Below, piece after piece: positions 1 to 6,727 of a stretch of 35,580 nt of DNA. Every line of letters starts with the position of its first letter. The stretch's first letter is position 1. Source of the stretch: RUG11867 sp964472425. GTDB lineage: Bacteria > Bacillota_I > Bacilli_A > RF39 > UBA660. The notes beneath the pieces were generated by a model. That model saw only the letters and a list, made by a program, of their open reading frames with translations. It searched no databases and was not told the DNA's origin. The stretch is from contig CAYYLF010000007.1 of assembly GCA_964472425.1 (NCBI GenBank), forward strand, positions 1 to 35,580, given 5' to 3'. Position numbers and translations under genes: made by a program.

Positions 1-2099
1 CATATTACTACAACTTAGAAGTAACTTTCAACAACTTGGATGAAGACCAGAGTAGCGATATAAATGCCGTATTCCATAGTTACTTCGGAGCAGGACAGAT
101 ATCTAGGTACAGATACTACAAGTTATCAGTCAATCCGAATGGAGGAGTATGGGATACATACTCGAGTACACAAGAATACCTTCTCAAGAACAATGAGACC
201 AAGACGATAAACAATCCGACGAGAGTAGGATACACCTTCGAAGGATGGGACATCGCAGGAAACAGTTCAACCTTAGAAGGCAACACCTTCTCGATGGGGA
301 TAGAAGATTCTAGTCTCATAGCCAAGTGGTCAGTAAATTCGTATAACTTGAGAATAGATGCGAACGGTGGGTCATATACAGGAGACCTAACGAAGTCAGT
401 AGAGTATGGTAGTTCAGTATCAGTAGTCGAACCGACGAGGGAAGGATACACATTCACAGGATGGGACGTGAGTGGAGGAACACTTAGTGGTACGACCTAC
501 ACGATGAGCGAAGCGAAAGATGCGACTCTCACAGCCACATGGCAAATCAACAATTACAAGTATATAGCCTATCACAACAAGATGAATGTAAATGGAGTAG
601 GATATACGAGAGTAGAGGCAGATACGGATGAAGGAGAATCTGAATACAATTCGACTGTAACACCGGAAGTGAAGCCATATACGGGATTCGATAGTCCTAG
701 TCAAGAAAGTATCACAATAAAACATGAAACAGTATATCCACCAGCACTAAACAAAGTAGAGTACAATTACGATAGACACCAACATAATTTGACAGTCAAT
801 CCAGATGGAGGAACATATACAGGGCAAACGACTAGTACGATGTACTATGAAGCATCAGTCACTTTGACACCACCTACAAAGACGGGATACAACTTTACAA
901 AGTGGACAGCAAGCACAGGAACAATAAATGGAAACGAGTTCACGATGGGAGACGAAGACTCGACAGTCACAGCCAACTACGAAGCTAAAACTTTCAGTAT
1001 AACCTTCAATGCGAATGGCGGGACAACCCCGATTGTTAGTAAGACAGTCACCTACGACTCGACCTACGGAGAATTACCTACTCCAACATACGATGGATAC
1101 GAATTCTTAGGGTGGTTTACAGCACAAGAAGATGGGACTCAGATACTATTTACCACAAAAGTTGTTTTGAGTGGAAATCAAACTTTATTTGCCCAATGGA
1201 AAAAGAAAGCAACCGCGACTACACTTCTAGCTAAAGCAAACGATGCGAGTATAACAGATTACAATTCTGGAAACAAACAAGAAATGTTTGTATTCGACCA
1301 TCCGGAGGCAACTCAGACGACTGGTTGGACCGAAGAAGAGAGAAGAGATTACAGATATATAGGAAACGAGCCTAATAACTATATAACTTTCAACAACGAG
1401 ACATGGAGAATTATAGGAGTATTCACAGTAGAGAATGAAAGTGGAAATAAAGAGCAGCTGATGAAAATAATAAAAGACCAATCAATAGGAAATCTAGCAT
1501 GGGATTCAAACATGGTAAATGAATGGTCGACAGCATCATTACAACAACTATTAAATGGAGATTATTATAACCAAACAGGAAGTTACACTAGTACAGCGAG
1601 TATAAAAGGATTAAGCTCTACAGCACGTTCACAAATAGCGAAAGTAAAATGGTACTTAGGAGGGTCAAATACAGATACAGGACTAGGAGGACCAGTTTAC
1701 TATAACTTTGAACGAGGAACGACGACTTGCGTAACAGAAAAGCGCTGTGATGGGACAAGAACGACAAGTATAATACAAAACGTAGGATTAATGTATGCAA
1801 GTGATTATGTATATACATATGCCAATGGAGTAGATAATACATGTTACTCAAACGGATATGATTGCAACTGGGGAACCCCAAGAGCAGGCTGGTTGTATGA
1901 TAGCAGTGTTACACTATGGACCCAGTTGACACGTGCGACGGATGCGTACGGCTCGGCCCGTGTGGACAGTGGGAGCGGCCAAGTGAGCAGCTGCGACGTG
2001 CGCAATATGTATGGTGCTCGCCCAGTAGTCTTTCTGAACTCCAAAGTCGCCATAGTAGACGGGGACGGTAGTCAAGGAAATCCATACAAAATCAATTAA
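1..2099 (+). CDS. Surface protein with InlB-like B-repeats, C-terminal part (5' end outside window)
   Basis: The frame is open back to the left edge (first full codon at 3), so the true start lies upstream; the TTG at 36 is only an internal codon. From the N-side there are about four InlB/Listeria-Bacteroides B-repeats of 70-75 residues, recognisable by N-x-G-G near the start, G-Y-x-F-x-x-W in the middle and A-x-W/Y at the end. A ~270-residue C-terminal domain follows (from about nt 1240) with Y-I-G-x-x-P-N-N-Y-I-x-F, W-R-I-I-G-V-F and a final A-R-P-V-V-F-L, resembling DUF6273-type domains of gut-bacterial surface proteins. Likely exported and binding or adhesive (inference). A paralogue of the last ~145 residues lies at 32562-33020. 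No anchor (LPXTG or membrane helix) is visible at the C terminus. Bases ~1915-2035 are clearly GC-richer than the rest of the gene. Confidence 0.85.
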   Translation, partial: YYYNLEVTFNNLDEDQSSDINAVFHSYFGAGQISRYRYYKLSVNPNGGVWDTYSSTQEYLLKNNETKTINNPTRVGYTFEGWDIAGNSSTLEGNTFSMGIEDSSLIAKWSVNSYNLRIDANGGSYTGDLTKSVEYGSSVSVVEPTREGYTFTGWDVSGGTLSGTTYTMSEAKDATLTATWQINNYKYIAYHNKMNVNGVGYTRVEADTDEGESEYNSTVTPEVKPYTGFDSPSQESITIKHETVYPPALNKVEYNYDRHQHNLTVNPDGGTYTGQTTSTMYYEASVTLTPPTKTGYNFTKWTASTGTINGNEFTMGDEDSTVTANYEAKTFSITFNANGGTTPIVSKTVTYDSTYGELPTPTYDGYEFLGWFTAQEDGTQILFTTKVVLSGNQTLFAQWKKKATATTLLAKANDASITDYNSGNKQEMFVFDHPEATQTTGWTEEERRDYRYIGNEPNNYITFNNETWRIIGVFTVENESGNKEQLMKIIKDQSIGNLAWDSNMVNEWSTASLQQLLNGDYYNQTGSYTSTASIKGLSSTARSQIAKVKWYLGGSNTDTGLGGPVYYNFERGTTTCVTEKRCDGTRTTSIIQNVGLMYASDYVYTYANGVDNTCYSNGYDCNWGTPRAGWLYDSSVTLWTQLTRATDAYGSARVDSGSGQVSSCDVRNMYGARPVVFLNSKVAIVDGDGSQGNPYKIN

Positions 2100-2130
2100 G
2101 TCAACCTTTTTAGGTTGACTTTGCTTTTTC
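2098..2130 (+). terminator. Intrinsic terminator of the surface-protein gene
   Basis: A 9-bp perfect stem (2098-2106 with 2113-2121) overlaps the stop codon and is followed by a T-rich run. Its 3' arm also supplies the -35 box of the rpsP promoter. Confidence 0.8.
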
Positions 2131-2143
2131 ATTATGATATCAT
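2115..2143 (+). promoter_or_regulatory. Promoter of rpsP-khpA
   Basis: TTGACT (2115-2120), a 17-bp spacer and TATCAT (2138-2143). The -35 lies inside the 3' arm of the preceding terminator. The predicted leader is about 25 nt and contains the GGAGGG ribosome binding site. Confidence 0.65.
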
Positions 2144-2175
2144 CTTCTTAATAAAACGAAATGGAGGGAAACAAA

Positions 2176-2451
2176 ATGGCAGTTAAATTGAGACTTAAAA
2201 GAATGGGTGCGAAGGCTAAGCCTTTCTATAGAATAGTTGCCGCCGACTCTAGAAGTCCACGTGATGGGCGCTTCATCGAAGTAGTCGGAACTTACAATCC
2301 AATCGCCAAAGCCGACCAAGTCAAAATAGACGAAGAGAAGGCTATGAAGTGGCTAAAAAATGGAGCGCAACCTACTGACACAGTCAGAAACTTGCTCTCG
2401 ACTACTGGTACATGGGCTAAGTTCAAATCTACTAAAAAAGAGGAAAAATAG
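2176..2451 (+). CDS. rpsP: 30S ribosomal protein bS16
   Basis: Small-subunit ribosomal protein of 91 residues, the usual family length. The N terminus M-A-V-K-L-R-L-K-R-M-G is diagnostic of bS16, followed by K-P-F-Y-R-I-V-x-A-D-S-R-S-P-R-D-G-R-F-I-E. The start at 2176 is chosen over an in-frame ATG at 2161 because GGAGGG lies between them at correct spacing. It is co-transcribed with khpA three bases downstream. In B. subtilis the locus is ffh-rpsP-khpA-ylqD-rimM-trmD; here ffh, rimM and trmD are absent, so the pair has been separated from its usual partners. Confidence 0.97.
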   Translation: MAVKLRLKRMGAKAKPFYRIVAADSRSPRDGRFIEVVGTYNPIAKADQVKIDEEKAMKWLKNGAQPTDTVRNLLSTTGTWAKFKSTKKEEK

Positions 2452-2454
2452 TTT

Positions 2455-2703
2455 ATGGATGTGGTAAAAGAATTCACGACTAAACTGGTCTTGGGCTTAG
2501 TCAAAAATCCTGAGATAGTTAAAGTACAAGACTTCACAGATGAAGATGGAACACTCATCCTCGAAATAATCGTTCACAATGACGACATGAGCACGGTAAT
2601 CGGCAAATCGGGTGCTACCGTAAAAGCTATAAGAACTCTGGTAAACGCCTGTGCTTACAAGCAGAATTTACCTAAAATAAAAGTAAATGTCGATTCGATT
2701 TAA
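2455..2703 (+). CDS. khpA: RNA-binding KH-domain protein KhpA
   Basis: Single KH-domain protein of 82 residues, the usual size of KhpA (YlqC). The GXXG loop is V-I-G-K-S-G (residues 48-53), preceded by the hydrophobic strand L-I-L-E-I-I-V and followed by the helix A-T-V-K-A-I-R-T-L-V. In Gram-positive bacteria KhpA pairs with KhpB/Jag and binds RNA, influencing division and cell length in streptococci (family knowledge). Translation is probably coupled to rpsP: the spacing is three bases and a GAGG sits in the end of rpsP. A strong terminator follows directly. Confidence 0.93.
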   Translation: MDVVKEFTTKLVLGLVKNPEIVKVQDFTDEDGTLILEIIVHNDDMSTVIGKSGATVKAIRTLVNACAYKQNLPKIKVNVDSI

Positions 2704-2723
2704 GGCCGCACGGCCTTTTTTTC
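2702..2723 (+). terminator. Intrinsic terminator of rpsP-khpA
   Basis: Perfect stem AAGGCCG/CGGCCTT with a 2-nt loop and a run of seven T, starting at the khpA stop codon. Confidence 0.9.
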
Positions 2724-2747
2724 ACGAACTTTTGTCAAATCGAGGCA

Positions 2748-2776
2748 TTGAAAAACACTCTCGAGTATGCTACAAT
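2748..2776 (+). promoter_or_regulatory. Promoter of antisense RNA, copy 1
   Basis: TTGAAA (2748-2753), 17-bp spacer, TACAAT (2771-2776). The same -35 and spacing recur in copies 2 and 3 although the spacer sequence differs. Confidence 0.8.
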
Positions 2777-2782
2777 GTATAC

Positions 2783-2886
2783 AGATGAAGGAAACTTCAT
2801 AAAATAAAAAGGGAAACGCTCGACTTTTGCTCGTTTGAGTGTTTACCTACTGGAGTTCACTCAATCTTGCGATTGAGTGTTTTTTT
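2783..2886 (+). ncRNA. Antisense RNA of the small-protein cassette, copy 1
   Basis: Predicted ~104-nt RNA from the promoter at 2748-2776 to an intrinsic terminator. Three hairpins: a 5' stem ATGAAG/CTTCAT (2785-2800) capped by a GAAA tetraloop, a long imperfect stem (2812-2847), and a terminator with 9-bp stem CACTCAATC/GATTGAGTG (2858-2879) and seven T. It contains no ORF with a ribosome binding site. It is complementary to the 3' UTR and last ~26 nt of the small-protein gene on the minus strand, as expected for a 3'-overlapping type I antitoxin (inference from architecture). Confidence 0.72.
2801..2847 (-). terminator. Terminator of the small-protein mRNA, copy 1
   Basis: Read on the minus strand, the central hairpin (2812-2847) is followed by TTTTTATTTT, so the mRNA should end near 2803. 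The same DNA forms the middle hairpin of the antisense RNA on the plus strand. Confidence 0.7.
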
Positions 2887-2992
2887 GTTCCAATATTTTG
2901 AGCAACAAACTATCGAATAGTATGCGTTCAAATATTAAGAACAAAAACATCATTATGGCCTTCATAGATGGCTTTTCATTTTGGTTTATCAT
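2861..2992 (-). CDS. 43-aa hydrophobic small protein, putative type I toxin, copy 1
   Basis: Too short for routine ORF calling. GGGAGG stands 9 nt before the ATG. The protein has a polar N terminus (M-I-N-Q-N-E-K-P-S), a hydrophobic segment at residues ~12-34 (M-M-F-L-F-L-I-F then I-L-F-D-S-L-L-L) with E22, R23 and D27 embedded, and a polar tail K-N-T-Q-S-Q-D. It is identical in length to copies 2 and 3, with mostly conservative replacements and no frame disruption. It is expected to act at the membrane. Size, hydrophobicity and the convergent antisense RNA resemble TxpA/BsrG/Fst-type toxins, but I do not recognise the sequence itself, and function is inferred. The last codons form the antisense RNA terminator. 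Confidence 0.7.
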   Translation of the reverse strand: MINQNEKPSMKAIMMFLFLIFERILFDSLLLKILEQKNTQSQD

Positions 2993-3056
2993 AACGACGC
3001 GCCTCCCTTCGTTTTTAAATCACAGGTGGTGAACATATGAATATAAACGGCAAGAG

Positions 3057-3071
3057 GGCAAACACTCAAAC
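3057..3071 (-). promoter_or_regulatory. 5'-UTR element complementary to the mRNA 3' UTR, copy 1
   Basis: In the small-protein mRNA, GTTTGAGTGTTTGCC can pair over 15 bp (one G-U) with the 3'-UTR segment at 2833-2847. The equivalent pairing exists in copies 2 and 3. Confidence 0.6.
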
Positions 3072-3094
3072 AATCGAGGATGTTTCCTAAACTA

Positions 3095-3123
3095 ACTATA
3101 CTAAAAATGATGAGTTAATGCAA
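3095..3123 (-). promoter_or_regulatory. Promoter of the small-protein mRNA, copy 1
   Basis: Minus strand TTGCAT (3118-3123), 17-bp spacer, TATAGT (3095-3100). This gives a 5' UTR of about 95 nt. Conserved in all three copies. Confidence 0.75.
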
Positions 3124-3165
3124 TAGCCAAAACGAAACTTACGAACTTTTGTCAAAATCGGCATA

Positions 3166-3194
3166 TTGAAAAAAATCATAAATCGTGTTAAAAT
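3166..3194 (+). promoter_or_regulatory. Promoter of antisense RNA, copy 2
   Basis: TTGAAA (3166-3171), 17-bp spacer, TAAAAT (3189-3194). Confidence 0.8.
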
Positions 3195-3200
3195 GTATAC

Positions 3201-3306
3201 AGATGAAGGAAACTTCATAGAATAAAAAAAGGAAACGCTCGACTTTGCTCGTTGAGTGTTTACCTTATGTTAGGTTTTACTCAATCTTGCGATTGAGTGT
3301 TTTTTT
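3201..3306 (+). ncRNA. Antisense RNA of the small-protein cassette, copy 2
   Basis: Predicted ~106-nt RNA with the same three hairpins as copy 1: a GAAA-capped 5' stem, a central ~13-bp stem (3231-3264) with a 7-nt U-rich loop, and a terminator ACTCAATC/GATTGAGT (3279-3298) plus seven T. It overlaps the 3' end of the ORF at 3281-3412. Confidence 0.72.
3224..3264 (-). terminator. Terminator of the small-protein mRNA, copy 2
   Basis: Minus-strand reading of the central hairpin (3231-3264), followed by seven T. Confidence 0.75.
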
Positions 3307-3412
3307 GTTCCAATATTTTGAGTAGCAAACTATCGAATAGTATGTGTTCGAATATTAAGAACAAAAACATCATTATGGTCTTCATAGATGGTCGTTTATT
3401 TTGATTAGTCAT
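3281..3412 (-). CDS. 43-aa hydrophobic small protein, putative type I toxin, copy 2
   Basis: AAGGAGG precedes the ATG by about 10 nt. The protein begins M-T-N-Q-N-K-R-P-S and differs from copy 1 at only a few positions (for example I2T, E6K, K7R, A12T, R23H). The hydrophobic core, the embedded E22 and D27, and the tail L-K-I-L-E-Q-K-N-T-Q-S-Q-D are unchanged. At nucleotide level several differences are synonymous (TTT/TTC, TTG/CTA), which supports translation of the frame. Assignment and limits are as for copy 1. Confidence 0.72.
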   Translation of the reverse strand: MTNQNKRPSMKTIMMFLFLIFEHILFDSLLLKILEQKNTQSQD

Positions 3413-3479
3413 ATACGATGTACCTCCTTCTATTTTGTTATCCAATTTAGTAAAAGAGAATTACAAAACAGGAAAGGAT

Positions 3480-3494
3480 GGTAAACACTCAAAC
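3480..3494 (-). promoter_or_regulatory. 5'-UTR element complementary to the mRNA 3' UTR, copy 2
   Basis: GTTTGAGTGTTTACC in the mRNA sense pairs over about 13 bp with the 3'-UTR segment at 3251-3264. Confidence 0.6.
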
Positions 3495-3518
3495 AGTCGG
3501 GAACGATTCCTAAACCTA

Positions 3519-3547
3519 ACTATACTAAAAATGATGGGCTAATGCAA
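3519..3547 (-). promoter_or_regulatory. Promoter of the small-protein mRNA, copy 2
   Basis: Minus strand TTGCAT (3542-3547), 17-bp spacer, TATAGT (3519-3524). The 5' UTR is about 100 nt. Confidence 0.75.
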
Positions 3548-3670
3548 TAACCAAACCGAAACTTACGAACTTTTGTCAAATTACATATAAAAACTTCGAA
3601 CAGACAAACATAGCCCACAAATTCATCCTTAAAATCGCTCAAATTTGACGCCCACTCGACAGTAAATAAC

Positions 3671-3699
3671 TTTACTAAAAAACGCGTTTATTATATAAT
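3671..3699 (+). promoter_or_regulatory. Promoter of ftsK
   Basis: TTTACT (3671-3676), 17-bp spacer, TATAAT (3694-3699). The predicted start site is only ~10 nt before the ftsK ATG, leaving room for GGTGAAG. Nothing else is seen between cassette 2 and ftsK. Confidence 0.55.
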
Positions 3700-3716
3700 T
3701 ATAATGGTGAAGAAGT

Positions 3717-6020
3717 ATGGCAAAGAAAAAAACTAGCAAGTCTAGCACAAAGAAAAACGATTCTATCGCTGCAGAAGTCTGGGGCGTTTTATTGATATTG
3801 ATTGCAATCATGGGATTCGGGGGATTCGGTCCCGTCGGGCAAATCATCAAAGGATTCGCCATCTTTTTGATGGGCGTATGGTATGTCGTCGCTTTGCTCG
3901 CCTGCATGGCTGTCGGCTGTTATCTCGTTGTCAAAAGGAAATTTCCACAATTCTTTACGGTTCGTTTGATAGGAATCTACCTCGTCATTTTGACCGCACT
4001 CGTGTACTCACATATGTCCTACGCCATCGAATTGAACTTGAGTGGAAGTGCCATTCTCCAGGCAACCATTGACAACTTCATGGACATAGGAATTCTCAAT
4101 TACACGGCGAACTCGGGCGGAGGAGTGATAGGAGGCCTCTTCACGGTTCTTTTCACCTCCGCTTTTGCCTTCGATGGGACGCGAATCGTCCTCGTTATAC
4201 TGCTCGTTTTGGGAGTCATCCTCTGCTTCGATTTATCGATAAGTGATTGTCTCGATTTCGTGAGAAAACTCTTCAACAAAGTACGCGTTCCGAGTGACGA
4301 TGAAGAAGATGAGGACGAAGGCGATGGAGAAGAGGAAGAAGAGGAAAAAAGACTCTCAAAAAAGAAAAAAGGCCTGTTCTCTCGTGAAAAACATGAGCCT
4401 TCCATCGAAGATACAGTTTGCACCGAATCTCTCGAGCACGTCAAAGTTTATTCCAACATGGATGACCTCATGAACGCAATGGAAACGCCGAAAGAAGAAG
4501 AGCCATCTAGCAATCTTCAAGAAATGCAAACATCTACTACGCCGGCCATTCCGACGACTCAAACCGACTCCGGTAATGCCAACTACACATTGCCAACTCT
4601 AGACCTTCTCGACAAACCTAAATCTATTGGAAAAGTCAATTCGACCGAATTCCTTCAGTCGAACAAAGCAGCCCTCGAAAGGGTTCTCGCCGATTTCCAA
4701 ATAAGCGGTCGAGTAGTCGAAATTCACGAAGGACCTGCTGTCACCCAATTCGAAGTAGAAGTCAAAGCAGGAACCCGCGTCAGCCGCATCACTTCCATCC
4801 ATAAAGAAATTGCCCTCGCACTCGCGGCTAAAACGGTTCGTATCGAAGCTCCAATTCCAGGCAAAAATACGGTCGGAGTCGAAATTCCTAATAGCAAAGT
4901 CATTCCCGTACCTATACGAGAAGTACTTAGTCGCCCGAACAAAGACTCCATGAAGGCGAACATCCCAGTTGCCTTAGGTAAAGACATCATGGGGCAAATC
5001 AAATGGGCCGACATTTCCAAAATGCCGCACCTGCTCGTCGCCGGTTCGACTGGATCTGGTAAATCTGTCTGTATCAACTCGTTCATCGCATCCATTTTGA
5101 TGCTCAAACGTCCAGACGAAGTCAAGCTCGTCATGGTGGACCCTAAAAAAGTCGAGCTGTCTAACTACAATGGCATTCCGCATCTTTTGTGGCCTGTCGT
5201 CACTGACCCACGCAAGGCGAGTGCAGCATTACAAAAAGTGGTCGTCATGATGGAACAAAGATACGATGTCTTTGCCGACAAAAACGTCAAAAACATTTCT
5301 GGCTACAACGAATGGGTCGAGGAACAAAACCGTGCGGCCGGGCAAGAAATAGAAAAGAAAATGTATTACTTGGTCGTAATCATCGACGAGTTGGCCGATT
5401 TGATGGTCGTCGCCTCCAAAGAAGTCGAAGACTCGATTATGCGTATCACTCAGATGGCTCGTGCAGCCGGCATCCATTTGATAGTCGCGACTCAAAGACC
5501 ATCCACGGATGTCATCACGGGTGTCGTAAAGGCGAACATTCCATCTCGTATCTCTTTCGCCGTCGCTTCCCAAATCGATTCACGTACGATTCTCGACATG
5601 AGTGGTGCCGAAAAACTTTTGGGAAAAGGTGACATGCTCTTCTATCCGATGGGTGCGTCCGTCACTGAACGTATTCAAGGTAATTTCATCTCCGACGACG
5701 AAGTCGAAAGACTGATAAAATACGTTTCCGAGCAAGAATTCTCGACCTTCACACCGGCTTACGACGAAGTTCCAGACAATCACTCGGTCGGAGGAGAAAA
5801 CTCGCCGAAAGAAGAATACGACGATCCTCTCTTCAACGACGTCGTCGAATTCGCCGTCCAAACCGGCAAGATAAGTGCCAGCCTCATTCAAAGACGATTC
5901 GCCGTCGGCTACAACCGCGCTGCTAGAATAGTAGACTTGCTCGAAGAACGTGGAATCGTAGGTCCTCCGAACGGCTCGAAACCGCGCGAAGTTCTCGCCA
6001 AAGTCCAAAATAACGACTAA
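3717..6020 (+). CDS. ftsK: DNA translocase FtsK/SpoIIIE
   Basis: Membrane-anchored hexameric ATPase that pumps chromosomal DNA through the division or sporulation septum. In 767 residues there are four or five membrane helices (about 15-175), a Glu/Lys-rich linker (~190-220), the alpha-beta motor with Walker A G-S-T-G-S-G-K-S (443-450) and Walker B L-V-V-I-I-D-E-L (552-559, D557), then V-A-T-Q-R-P-S and a C-terminal winged-helix gamma domain (~703-765, Q-R-R-F-x-V-G-Y-N-R-A-A-R) that reads KOPS/SRS-type DNA sites. It has the normal family length. In a spore former with no second copy in view it could serve both the FtsK and SpoIIIE roles (inference). Confidence 0.96.
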   Translation: MAKKKTSKSSTKKNDSIAAEVWGVLLILIAIMGFGGFGPVGQIIKGFAIFLMGVWYVVALLACMAVGCYLVVKRKFPQFFTVRLIGIYLVILTALVYSHMSYAIELNLSGSAILQATIDNFMDIGILNYTANSGGGVIGGLFTVLFTSAFAFDGTRIVLVILLVLGVILCFDLSISDCLDFVRKLFNKVRVPSDDEEDEDEGDGEEEEEEKRLSKKKKGLFSREKHEPSIEDTVCTESLEHVKVYSNMDDLMNAMETPKEEEPSSNLQEMQTSTTPAIPTTQTDSGNANYTLPTLDLLDKPKSIGKVNSTEFLQSNKAALERVLADFQISGRVVEIHEGPAVTQFEVEVKAGTRVSRITSIHKEIALALAAKTVRIEAPIPGKNTVGVEIPNSKVIPVPIREVLSRPNKDSMKANIPVALGKDIMGQIKWADISKMPHLLVAGSTGSGKSVCINSFIASILMLKRPDEVKLVMVDPKKVELSNYNGIPHLLWPVVTDPRKASAALQKVVVMMEQRYDVFADKNVKNISGYNEWVEEQNRAAGQEIEKKMYYLVVIIDELADLMVVASKEVEDSIMRITQMARAAGIHLIVATQRPSTDVITGVVKANIPSRISFAVASQIDSRTILDMSGAEKLLGKGDMLFYPMGASVTERIQGNFISDDEVERLIKYVSEQEFSTFTPAYDEVPDNHSVGGENSPKEEYDDPLFNDVVEFAVQTGKISASLIQRRFAVGYNRAARIVDLLEERGIVGPPNGSKPREVLAKVQNND

Positions 6021-6024
6021 ATAC

Positions 6025-6053
6025 TTGAGATAACCGATTATTTCTGTTACAAT
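6025..6053 (+). promoter_or_regulatory. Promoter of the ireB-ruvX-yrzB-mltG operon
   Basis: TTGAGA (6025-6030), 17-bp spacer, TACAAT (6048-6053), immediately followed by the GAGAGGTG ribosome binding site of ireB. Confidence 0.7.
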
Positions 6054-6074
6054 TGAGTGAGAGGTGAATACAAA

Positions 6075-6314
6075 ATGTACGAAACGAGATTATTTAATGT
6101 CGAAGAACTGGAAACTACTCTAGTCGAGAAGACCTTAAAAGAAATATACGACGCTCTAGAAGAAAGAGGATATAATCCGATAAATCAACTTGTCGGTTAC
6201 CTTCTTTCGGGCGATCCCGGTTACATTTCTAGTTACAAAGAATCTAGAAAAAAGATAACGAGTCTAGACAGGGCTAAGATATTGGAAACTCTCCTTAAGA
6301 GTTATATTAGATAA
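6075..6314 (+). CDS. ireB: IreB family regulatory protein (UPF0297, YrzL)
   Basis: Small protein of 79 residues belonging to UPF0297. In Enterococcus faecalis IreB is phosphorylated by the PASTA kinase IreK and regulates cephalosporin resistance (family knowledge). Family signatures are E-T-x-L-F/R-L at the N terminus, Y-x-A-L-x-E-R-G-Y-N-P-I-N-Q-L-V-G-Y-L-L-S-G-D-P-x-Y-I and the basic end S-R-K-K-I. The start at 6075 is preferred to an in-frame start at 6057 because GAGAGGTG lies between them. Its stop overlaps the ruvX start by one base (TAATG), indicating coupling. The order matches yrzL-yrrK-yrzB of B. subtilis. Confidence 0.93.
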   Translation: MYETRLFNVEELETTLVEKTLKEIYDALEERGYNPINQLVGYLLSGDPGYISSYKESRKKITSLDRAKILETLLKSYIR

Positions 6315-6727
6315 TGAGATACCTAGGACTAGACTTGGGTACTAAAACCCTCGGTGTAGCTATCACGGATGCCTTGGGTTTGATTGCCAACCCACTTAAA
6401 ACTATCAAGTTTGACTCTTACGACGACTTGCTGCCGGAACTTATGCGAATTATCGAAGAAAGCGACGTGAAAGAAATTGCCTTAGGTTTGCCCAAAAACA
6501 TGGACAACTCGCTAGGGTTCGCGTCCGAACGCAGTCTCGCGTTCAAAGACTATTTGGAATCGCACCTCGACGTGCCCATTGTGCTCGTCGACGAGCGACT
6601 CTCGACCGTCGAAGCCGAAAGATACCTTTTGTCGACCGATATGAGCCGCAAAAAGAGAAAAAATCACATCGACGCGGTCGCTGCAAGTGTCATACTGAAT
6701 ACATACATGAGAATGAAAGGAAAATGA
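6314..6727 (+). CDS. ruvX: Putative pre-16S rRNA nuclease YqgF/RuvX
   Basis: RNase H-fold protein of 137 residues, the family length. It processes the 5' end of 16S rRNA in E. coli (family knowledge). Visible motifs are G-L-D-L-G-T-K-T-L-G-V-A near residue 4 with the first catalytic Asp, G-L-P-K-N-M-D in the middle, D-E-R-L-S-T-x-E-A-E with a catalytic Glu, and N-H-I-D-A-V-A-A near the end with the last catalytic Asp. The stop overlaps the next start (ATGA). Together with ireB and yrzB it forms the standard Firmicutes triplet. Confidence 0.95.
   Translation: MRYLGLDLGTKTLGVAITDALGLIANPLKTIKFDSYDDLLPELMRIIEESDVKEIALGLPKNMDNSLGFASERSLAFKDYLESHLDVPIVLVDERLSTVEAERYLLSTDMSRKKRKNHIDAVAASVILNTYMRMKGK

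Larger units (their letters stand above)
2724..3141. repeat. Tandem cassette unit 1 (~418 bp)
   Basis: First of two direct tandem units between khpA and ftsK. The 16-base sequence ACGAACTTTTGTCAAA occurs at 2724 and, with at most small changes, again near 3142 and 3566, marking unit boundaries at periods of 418 and 424 bp. Each unit holds an antisense RNA gene (plus strand) and a 43-codon ORF (minus strand). A third, inverted copy lies at 32106-32520. Conservation covers promoters, hairpins and the ORF, while the non-functional stretches have drifted. Confidence 0.9.
3142..3580. repeat. Tandem cassette unit 2 (~424 bp plus terminal repeat)
   Basis: Second direct copy of the cassette, ending with a further occurrence of the boundary repeat near 3566-3580. 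It differs from unit 1 by scattered substitutions, many of them silent in the 43-codon ORF, so the duplication is not recent or the units are under selection. Confidence 0.9.

Noticed and set aside
2724..3580. Tandem repeats read as a CRISPR array or simple satellite
   Set aside because: Units are ~420 bp, only two in tandem, with promoters, hairpins and an ORF. There are no short regular repeats with unique spacers.
4290..4380. Glu/Lys-rich low-complexity stretch in ftsK as a repeat or frameshift
   Set aside because: The frame is uninterrupted, and acidic linkers are normal between the membrane and motor domains of FtsK.
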